From the NCBI RefSeq assembly GCF_964340395.1, contig NC_135550.1, positions 21,537,676 to 21,601,675 of the forward strand: a stretch of DNA of 64,000 nt, in the 5' to 3' direction. Under the pieces are notes generated by a model. The model was not told where the DNA came from. It did not search any database and was given only the letters and a program-made list of their open reading frames with translations. Within the stretch, counting starts at the first letter, position 1. Each line of letters opens with the position of its first letter. Source of the DNA: Glandiceps talaboti (lineage: Eukaryota > Hemichordata > Enteropneusta > Spengelidae). Of the stretch, positions 1-10,877 are shown piece after piece. A program made the translations under genes and the position numbers.

Positions 1-29
1 CCAATATCACAAACATTATATTTGAGAAG

Positions 30-1165
30 TGGACTGGTTGAAAAACTACCAGAAACAGATAACAAATGCCGGGACTAGTGCCCGATTTCACTGTAACAGT
101 CGTGTTATATTTACGAGACTCATAAAAATTCATAAAAAAGTACAATCTGTTAAAGTTAATTATGCCTATTCATTTCCATACTTTAAAGCTATGACATTGC
201 AAACATTCTATAATTTCTTGGTTGGAACAAATCAGAAGAAAACGTGGCGATAAAAGTGTTTTGATATGCCTGTTACTGGTTAAAGAAGCACAGTTTTTAA
301 CTTTTCGTGATGACTACTTGTGATTCACATTAAAATGCTATTGTTACATTCCAACTACTGAGACATGAACATTACTGATAGAACTCTTACCAGGTAATCA
401 AATGATACAAACGGCATCATGAAAATTGGGGGTGGGTCGGGGAGGTGAGTTACAAAAAGACACCACAATCTCCAAGCCTCTTTCAGAATACTCGACAACG
501 TTAAACATTGGGGTCAAGGCCTAATTTCCAGATGAAGTTGGCTGTCAGAACTAGTTTTGGATATATTGGATATAAGTCTCTGATATCTTAGTGCACTGTT
601 GGAATTGACTTTTGTTGGGGTAGGAACAGCTATAAAGTCGACTCCAGTGAATTTGGATTGGAAATTGGATTGGAAGTGAGTGCAGTCAGTCAAGCTCACC
701 TTATAAGCTTACTACTAACATTACAGTATATTTGGAATAAATAGATTCACGGAAAACTGCCAGAAATAGGTAATATAAGTAGTGATCCAATGTCTGATTT
801 CACTTCTAAAATGTTATGGTATAATATTTACGGGATAAGGAAAAATCCCCTTGATAGTATGTGAGGCTGGTTATACCTGCATTCTTTCCATACTTTAAAG
901 CTGTGATATTGAAAACTCCTGTACTTTCATTCTTGGTTGGAACAAAACAGATATAAGTGTTTTACTGTGCCCGAGAAAAGGGCACCGTATGTAACTTTAT
1001 GGTTCATGATGGCTAGTTGTTACATTTCAATTACTTGGACAGGTTGAAAATTTAACTAGTGACAGGACGGGTAGAACGCTCACCAGGCAATAAGATATAC
1101 GGCATACAAACGAAATTATGGCAGTTGAAGGGGGGGGGGGGGTTTACCAAATGACACCACAGTTG
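30..1165. repeat. Diverged direct duplication of ~0.43 kb, two copies
   Basis: The segment at about 30-475 is repeated in the same orientation at about 745-1165. Shared landmarks occur in the same order: 'ccatactttaaagct', 'ttcttggttggaacaaa', 'aagtgtttt', 'gttacatt', a G-rich tract and a terminal 'gacaccaca'. Copies differ by many substitutions and indels. This is either an old tandem duplication or two insertions of an unidentified element; no terminal repeats or coding capacity were found. Confidence 0.7.
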
Positions 1166-2163
1166 CAGTAGACAATAACACCTATACTGTAATTACTGTA
1201 AATGTTCCTACACTATGATGGATTATTTGGTCTTACTTATTGCAATATTAAACGTAGATACGATTTGATCTTGACAAATCTTAACTTTGTATACAAATGT
1301 TCATAGTCTCTGTGCGTGTAGGATATATATATATATATATGAAAACTATGACAATGATATAGACATACACTTATACACGAGAAAATATTAGCCATTGCTT
1401 AGTCACGTCTAAACTAGCCTGTTAACTAGCAACATACACCTACAGTGGCACTCCACAGACCTTGAAACAAACATTAAACATTAAACAAACATTAAAGGTC
1501 CCTTCAGGACCCAAAATGTACACCTGGTAACATAACCACACACCTAGAAATACCATCTACCCCTCCCTCCATATCATCTTGAAATACCATCTACCCCTCC
1601 CTCCACATCACAGACACTACAAACTTGAAAACTTGAAATAATAACTGAATTTATTATGATATTCAATATACAGGCTATTGGCTGCCTGACAAAAAAAAAG
1701 TTTCTTGTAAAACATACTGTATGAATATTTCTAAAATAATGCCTGCATAGATAAATAACATGATTTATCATTATCTCTATTGTTCATGTTTTGAAAACAT
1801 GGTATGCTGAAAAAACCCCAGTTCTTCCAAATCTAACAGCAATGGTTAAAACCAGCAAAATAAAGAAATTCAAGAATGTTGCAAGTCTTTCCCAAGTATT
1901 GTATTCATGACCTTTCACCTGTAACACTCAATGACCTTTGTATTTGTCCTGATTCTTCCGCTTCAGTTCAAGACAAACTTTAGTTTGAAATCTGCAGCAT
2001 ACCATTTGCATCAAATGTGACCTTTAGCATTTTAGCCACTAATATCCAGATTTACGCTTTTACACATAGACATTTTTTAGTGTGTTCTCATCCACAATTT
2101 AGCTCTTCTCAGTGAAGTGTATACAGCCATAGTAAGTATCACTGATGGATTCAAGAATGGCCA

Positions 2164-2244
2164 GTGCAGTCTGATATAGTGGATATGCAGCCTGATATAG
2201 TGGCAATGCAGTCTGATATAGTGACAATGCAGTCTGATATAGTG
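2164..2244. repeat. Four-copy ~20-bp tandem repeat
   Basis: About four copies of a unit containing 'gcagtctgatatagtg' run head to tail with minor substitutions. They lie downstream of the FAM98 stop codon (minus strand), possibly inside its 3' UTR. Confidence 0.85.
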
Positions 2245-2686
2245 CCAAAGTACATGGAGACCTTGTAAAGAAGAGATTTTTACTGATATGCACTTAGCTT
2301 TCTGAAGTTGTGAAATGCCCATTAAATGTACAGGATAAAAATTCAAAATATAGTAAGATTTGTTGCTCTTTTGTTTTGCTTTTCTCCACAGGATGAATTA
2401 ACATGTGAAATGCATGTTAGAGTATATAATAGGATGTACTTGGTACATAAACACAATTGAGAAATAATATCATCCATTGTGAAACAGTGCATTGTACTGA
2501 AATGTACACTTTGACAAGTCTAAAAGTTATGTTCATACATTTGCATCAGGTTGGCAATGGTGGGAGCAGAATAATCTCATTTTGAAAGGTCACTGGTTGA
2601 AAGGCACAAACGATGTTACAGGTCTGTGTGTCTTCATTTTATAGATTATTTCTATCTTTCATTGGACTTTATGGTTGCATGTTGTA

Positions 2687-5600
2687 TCAGTAACGCTGTC
2701 CACCACGACCCCTTCCTCTTCCCCCTTTGCCCCTCCATCCACCACCACCACCACCACCACCTCCCCCACTGCTGGGCCTTCCATCTCCTGACCAACCTAA
2801 ACAATAACGTAAAATAATATATTAGTATAAATGCAACGATATACATAATACTATAGTGAACATCTGGGATCAAAATCAGATCATACATTGTTACATGCTA
2901 CAATATCCATATGCTGTATTGCCATTGTTTTGTGTAGGAACTATCTGGGCTAGTTGTTGGGGAAGTGAAACTTATATAATGTCCATGGGCTATGTACAAA
3001 CTATTGTAACTGCAGTCGCTCACAGTCCCCTGGGGAACACACATATGATGTCATCCTCATAAACAGTCAAAATGTATATCACTCTCAACAGCTGCCATGT
3101 TCATAACGACTATATTCAGTATTATGTTCGCAGTCACTCAGTTTGTAAGTGCTAGGCCATCTGTATACATCAAGGGGAGTACAAATACTTGAAAACATAG
3201 AAACAATACTAGGCAGCAAGTCTTTTCTGTAATGACACAGCAGTGAAATCAGATTTTGATGACAACTTAAACTGACAACCTGACTGGGTGTAATTTACCA
3301 CATGGGAAGTGGTCAACTGCCTTATGTACATCTAATGTCACAAAATAATGTGATGTAAATCATAGTGGCATGTCAGTAAAGTGTTCATTGTATCGATTTA
3401 TAAGCTACATTATAGGCTATAGCCTACAAGCCACACTCACCGATACAGGCAGTGTGCATAAGTTGTTTGTAGCTACATTGACCACTCTAAACAAACCTAG
3501 TGTGGCACTGAGACTGACATAAACTTACCTCCTTGAACTCTACCACCACCTTGATAACCACCTTGGTCACCATAGCCTTGCTGTTGGTAACCCCCTCCTT
3601 TCTGATAACCCCCTTGTTGTTGATAACCACCTCCTTGTTGGTACCCCCCTTGTTGCTGGTAACCACCTTGTTGGTACCCCCCTTGTTGCTGGTAACCACC
3701 TTGTTGATACCCCCCTTGCTGTTGATAACCGCCTTGCTGCTGATAACCCCCTTGTTGATGGCCTCCCCTCTGGTATCCTCCTCTGCCGCCTCCTCGACCA
3801 CCTCTTCCTGTAGATCAAACACAAAAAAGTGAAATAAATTTCATGTGTTGATTTCAGTTAGTTTCCAAGCACCAGTGTGCTGAGAAGAGTTCTATATGCT
3901 GCAGAAGATAGTGGAAGGGTTCTATATGCTGTGGTACAAGAAATTGGGTTCTATATTCTGTCTATGGTACTGGGAAGGGTTCTATATACTGTGGTGCTAG
4001 ACATTGGGTTCTATATTCTGTCTATGGTACTGGGAAGGGTTCTATATGCTGTGGTACTAGAAATTGGATTCTATATTCTGTCTATGGTACTTGCTGTCAA
4101 TGGTACTGCAAAGCGTTCTTTATGCAGCCACTGGTACTTAAAAGTTTTTTTCTTCTGTCCATGGTACTGAGAAGGATTCTGTATGCTATCCATTGTACTG
4201 GGAAGGGCCTAACAATGCTTTACCTGCTGACTCTGTTCTCTTCTGAAATGATGGCATTTCTGGTGGTGGTGGTGTTGCCTCCTGTGGACGCCCACCACGA
4301 TCTGGTACCTACAGAGAATACAAAATAAGTTTTTTTTAACAGTGCTGAAATGGAGAAACCATATAAAAGAAGTCTTTTTTTTAAAGTGTTGGGATGGATA
4401 CAGCCATCCAATTTAACACTTATGCCATGTCAATTAGTCTAAACAAGCCATGGCACTCGAAACATTAATGATATTGATGTATGCAGAATACAAAATTTTG
4501 TTTCTTGGTTACTTTTTCCTTGCAATCTCACATTTATTTCATTTACCAGGACAAGCTGCCTTAATTAAGGAAGGAAACCATGAGTGTTATGTAGTACTGG
4601 ATGGAAAGCAAAGAAAGCTGAAAACTTACATGACCCATAAGAACTTTATTAATGGCACTCTGAGTGTTAGCTCTAACTGATCCAGAGGTGACCTTCACAA
4701 GCCTTACCAGATCTAGAGATAAAAAATATCAAAATACATAATATATCACATCATTGGAATATGATAATGATGCAAGATGATAGTTTTTTTAGGATGATGT
4801 CACATTTTTCAGGTTTGGTAATATCATGTAAGCAACATTTGTTGATCTCATGATGGTGTTTTTGTTATCTTCAATGTCAAGACTGTGGGGTGACATCCCC
4901 ATTTTGCTGTTATTGTTGCAAACATAGTTTGAAAGACTTGTAAATATATACAGTCAACTAGTACTAAAGTAATCATGTTAAATTACATTTTCTAAAAATA
5001 TATCCTCTTTATGTTCCTACATATCTATGACTGCATTATGAGTTCTAACAAAATGGATACAAAAGGATTGACAATGGCATTGACTTCCACAACATCTGAA
5101 CTTCAGAGACAAAATATTAGACTAGCACAGGTCCCTGAAGGCATTTTTGTGACAACTAATTCAAACACAAATTAACATTTCTGTTGCTGGTACAAGTCTT
5201 TTCTTTACTTCTTTCATTATCTTATTTCCATAAGACACATAGGGTTTCACATTACTCCACATATGGAAATCTCACAAAATACACAGATTACACTACATTA
5301 TGTTCATTAAAAACACAATTAATTAAAAGACTTATTACTCTGGTAATTGAGGTTTCGGTTTACTAAGATAGACACAAACTAAAACTATTGTTGCAACATG
5401 TTGTTACAACATTGATCATCTATTGAATGGACATTGGTTTAATTATAGTCTCAGTAGGGAGACATCTCCAAAAAACTAGTTTATAGAGTTCCATGAACTG
5501 ACAGTGTTGTTTTGGGACTTCCAATGTTTACACTGTCTTGATCACAGGATGATTAGAATCACACAACATAGGAACTGCTATCACCTACTTGTGTATTCTA

Positions 5601-8600
5601 CCACTGGATTACCAGTGTCATAAGTGAGTCTACCACAATATGTTTGGCATTGGTTTCTACACCATAGTTCTATAGACACAATAAGTTTGACAATGACATT
5701 GGTTTCTACATCTACTGGTCCTACCGCTGTTCAGTCTTACCTTCCCTTGCAGCTACCAAATGAGCAATATCTACATCACATTGGGTTGATAATTGTCTAC
5801 GCTTTGGTTGATATTTGGCTGCTAAGTCATCTTCTTTGCCCTGAAAAAAACAATATAGATATTACTAACTAATTTTGACTTTAACAAGTTAGAAAACTTT
5901 CATTGTGCTATTTCACTGATGCAAAGAGAATCACTTCTCAAAATTTATCTTGTATTACACTTCGGTATATGTTTCCTACAAAGGTTTCATTATTTGGAAT
6001 CAAGCCATGTTTCCAACTCAAGAATACATTCAGATGAAATCAGAACTGTAGCTTTGTTACTGCTAGTACATTAACATACAACATCGCATGTAAACTTTAA
6101 CCCCAGGAGGAAGGGATGAACACAGTGTGAACAAATTATATGAATAGTGCAGATCAAATGTCATGCATTGCACAGCCTTCACACTGACTGTGACAACCAA
6201 AACAGAATTTAGGTTTCAGACATGTTACTACTATGCATTAGTTTGTAATTGAGTTGGCCATGTTCCAAGACATGTCATTCATATTTATATAATATTATTG
6301 ATAAGACTGGTAAAAAGTACATGTACATGTCAAGTAAAACTACTCTAATTACAATCTACTGTGTTAAACATATCTTGCTTCTGTCAGACCATTTGAAGGA
6401 CTGCACAGTTACAACTTACCTTGATTCTGTCAGACCATTTGAAGGACTGCACAGTTACATCTAGACGTTTTAATAACATGTGTCTACGAAGTACAAACTC
6501 CTTCATAAGTGCATCATTAATTTTTTCTAAATCTATCTGCAAAATAAAATTAGACAAAGTATTTGCTGAATATATATACGATTAAGTACTGATTTAAAAA
6601 AGAGAGAATGGCCGAGTTATTCATCAGTGACATTTACAACAGACATGACACAACCAAAATTTAGAACAGACATGAAACAACCAACATTTGTCACAGACAC
6701 GACACCACTACTATTTCTAACAAGCGACCTATCGGTCAGAATAGCTTCGCTGTTTTTTTTTTTATTTAATTTTTTATTTGGGTGACATGTAGAAGTGGTT
6801 CAGTTCTTCAGCTCTTCACTACGCAGTTTTGTTTTAGTGATGTAATACTAATAAAGTGGTTAGTGGTTTCATATGATGTCTCACTATAAAACACATTTTA
6901 CACAGAAGTTGGTAATGTATTGTACTTTTATACCATAGTCACCATTTTATAACAAAAATCTACTGTTATGAAAAATTGCACAAAATCTCAGAAAAAAATG
7001 ACTGGGAAATGCACACAAGAAAAAGAAAAAAAGAGGATTTTGAGGTTGGCTATAAATAATTCCAGTGTCTTACAGCTGTAACCCTGGAAAATTTTAATGA
7101 TGAATGAAATAAACTAGGGATCTAAAATAATTTTGAGGCAATTTGAATTTCAATTTTCTAACAAATTTACCAAGTCAACAACATTCAACTTGTACTAGTT
7201 GTGGTAGATATATATAGGGAAGAAATGTATTAATCACCATCTTAGTGTCCGTACGGCGACAATCTCAAGTGGTAACACTCGTACATGTTCGATTACCTTT
7301 CACAAAGAAAACACAACGAAATGGTTGAAGTGATCTTTTTTTTTATTTCTTTTCATCACAACAAAATCTGCGTGATCAAAAGTGTTGTAAACTAAACCAG
7401 AAAGAATTATCGGACTGGCTAAACTTCCCGATGAACTGGAGTAAGGTCCTACCTACTTCCAAGTAAGCCTCGATAGTAGTACTATAGTACGTGAGAAAAT
7501 CGTCTCAAACTAGCGATACAACTTTCAAAATATAACTTGACATGTCTTCATTTGTTAGAGTTATACAATTCAAGACGGGTTTTCACTCGAAAACAACAAT
7601 TCTGTGAATAATGACACTCTGAACGCAGCGATTTCTCGGACGATGTTACCACTGTAACACAACGACTTGCTTCCGGGTTAGTCCCTCGTGCATACGGGTG
7701 GATTGTCGCCGTAGGGAAACTAAGAAAGATGGCGATTAATACATACATCGTCTGATATTTTAATTTACAGTGTTTCTTGTGACCGGCGCCTGTCAGCAGA
7801 CTCTGCCATTTTTTTCATCATTCCATTGTATTTAAACCTTGTACTTGACATTTTGCAATATTTATAATTCTCAACAAAATACCTCAACATGCCTCACTTC
7901 GCTCGTACTCAAAGCAGCCCGCGCGGTATGATCACTGATGCATGATGACATGATGAGAGAGAACCTTTTCGGATTTACATGTAAAACGGGGAAAGATACG
8001 CAAATCATAATGCAAAGTCTGAAGCCAAATTAAAGTTGTAATTATTTTGATTATTTTTACTTGCCAAATATTTGCATTTTGGAAAGGCAAGACACGTTCA
8101 TGTCGTTTAACTTTACATGTCGGCCATAACTTCAACCGAATGCCTGGCATGCCTTCCTTACGCAAGTTGTCTTAATTCTGGTTCACTGTCATTCCAAATT
8201 GCACGACAATATAGAATTAATCACAAGTTACATGTTATCTGAAAACATCACACTTTTATAGTGGGTCTGAAGTGTGATTTTAGTGAGTACCAAGAACGTC
8301 CTGTGTTTATACTCAAGATACTTGCTGTGGAAAATCGCTCGGTCAAATGAGGTCACCTTCAGCTTCTGGTCGAATCAGGATAGAGTATGCAAATGAGGAT
8401 GTTGCGGACTGGCTGATTGAGAAGGGGTGCAGAATTGGATTTGAAGTTTACAACCCTGTTTCGAACAAACGCTTGTCATTTGGGCGCCCAATGCGTAGAA
8501 TTATGACTATAGCACATATTACATTGCTTGTTTGACGTCAATAGTGTCTTTTGAAAAGTGGCAGTTTACTTAAAGTCTCGTCGACTGATTTCCAATATGG

Positions 8601-10838
8601 CGTCAGTCATAATACTCATTAACATATTCATTTTTTTTTCAAATTACAAAAAAAAAATCATAAAAAATAAAAGTGAGGATGTGCTGACTTGAAATTAACA
8701 AATCTGAGTAAGCTACCCCCTGCGCATCAACATGCCAGATATCAAAGCAATCTAACAAGAGGTTTTCAAGGAGTTGATGAAAATGACATTTTATGAAAAA
8801 AAATCATAAAAATTGAAAATGGCACAGATCAACTTGGCATGAACAAATCTGAATAGCCTCCCCCCAGGGAACATACACACCAAATATCGAAGAATTCTGA
8901 CTGTCACTTTCAGAGCAGATGATGAAATTATAAAAGTTTGACGGACACCTATGATTCACTCTACTCTCTATACTCTATACAACCTATACCTAAAGCTACG
9001 CTTTCAGCTTTCGCTGACAGCGGAGCTAACAAGACGTGAAACATGTATCACTTACCCACTGTTGTGGACTCAATCCTGATTTTAAAATAGGTTTGCTGAG
9101 ATGATCCGGTGGAAGTTGGCTAATAATTTCTCGAAGTTTCGATTCTAATCTATTAAATAATTGATTTTCGGTAACATTTTGAGGTGGTTTGGATACACCT
9201 AATGCAATCAAAATATCTTTTAAATAGTAACTACTTTCATTCCAACCAGTCTGTAAGAAAAAAGAGGAGTTTTTAATCATTAATGTTTTAATTGAATTTA
9301 ACTCGACATTGTGTTAGAAGAGCCTTTGGCGCAACAATTTATCGAGTTTAAATAAAGTCAAACAAACAAACAAACAAACAAACAAACAAGTTTAGATATC
9401 CAAAACATAGAAAATTTTAATCACAGTACTAAATTTGTTCATTTGTTCATTCACAAACATGTTATTTACCATTGATTCAACAGAAGGAATGCTATTAGAA
9501 AGAATGAATGATAAACTACGTAATAATTCCATTTCTACATCTGCACTATCATAATAATTAGAAGAAAATGAGCTTTCTCTGGTCTATTTTTACAGCAAGG
9601 TTTTGATGTTATCAATTCATTCTAATACATATCAGAGCAGGACGAGTGAACATACTGCTTTTTGTTTATGTTGTGTATAGTTTTTGTGGTAGTGTATGTT
9701 ATTGTTGGAGTGTATGTGTATAGTACATTCTACATCACTTTGTGTGAACTGTGATCCATCTTCCCTGTTATCTTCAATTTTTCATATCTGATATCGGGAT
9801 CGGAATCGGGATTGGGACTTCCAAGTTACCCTTTCCTTTTTGTATTTATTTGATTTTTCTTAGCATATCATGTAATCATTTTCTAGTTCAGTACACAAAC
9901 TGTAAGTTGTAGCATTACTTGACATTGCTATCCGTTAATACTTTGCTGCACCAGTAGCTCACAGACCTGGCTGTCCTGGCTTGACAATGTTGTTTGCCGT
10001 TAGATGTCATGTCAGATAGCCAAGTCTCTGGGCTACTCCACCAGTAACTATCAATACTACAGTTATACACAGTAAAGTGTGCACACTTACTGATTGGTTG
10101 ACTTTTACATCAGGTTTTCTAGGTTTGATGGCAATCATTTTAACTGCTTGAAGTTCAGTTACTAAGTAATCTAAGGAAAAAAATAACATCAGAAAACTGT
10201 AGCTAAATTGTTCACTTGGTGTCACGAGTGAATATAGCATTAGCAATATATTTATTCAGATTTTATTTCATCAATTAATTTGATTCTAAAAACAAAAAAT
10301 CAAAATCTGTTGAGATATCCTACAAACACTTTATCTCACATTGTATATTCAGAGTACATGTACTGTTTTTTTTTTTTACTGTGATTGACTTTCCTATGTT
10401 GCTTCAAAGCAGCACTCCTAGAGGCCATATTGGGAATTCCTTTGTTTTCTGGTAACAAGAATATGCACTTGCACAGAATAATATGACAAATGGAATGGAA
10501 TTGGTTAGTATAAGAATGTATAGAAGAGATAACACAGTTTTCAAGCTATAAACTGTAAATGATGGAAACACTCAATTTTAACAGTTTCTTCACAAACTTA
10601 CATGCTTAAAAATGAAGTGTCCCTAACAGAAATTATGGTATAACTAACTACAAATAACAAAATAGAAAAATGGGGAAAACTTACTAAGTAGCCTGTATCT
10701 ATTTTCTTGATTTCCTAGTCTGTTAATCATCTCACCACTTATCAGTTCTGGATATGGACAACCAAATTCTCTCAGAAATGTACTCACTTCCAACTCAAAG
10801 TTCTCTGCATCATCGGCACCTAGGTGGAACAAAATATA

Positions 10839-10877
<39 letters not shown>

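Larger units (their letters stand above)
1..2686. other. Non-coding region beyond the FAM98 3' end
   Basis: No gene was recognised here. The stretch holds two diverged copies of a ~0.43 kb sequence (listed separately), a poly-G run at 1130-1142, a short (AT)n at 1324-1340 and a four-copy 20-bp tandem repeat at 2164-2244. On the minus strand a possible polyadenylation signal (AATAAA, seen as tttatt at 1650-1655) lies about 1 kb beyond the FAM98 stop, so part of this region may be FAM98 3' UTR. Open frames here are short and show no family resemblance. Confidence 0.5.

Noticed and set aside
3877-4170. 97-codon open frame with internal repeats
   Set aside because: It is the plus-strand reading of a 60-bp minisatellite inside a FAM98 intron, whose unit length happens to be a multiple of three.
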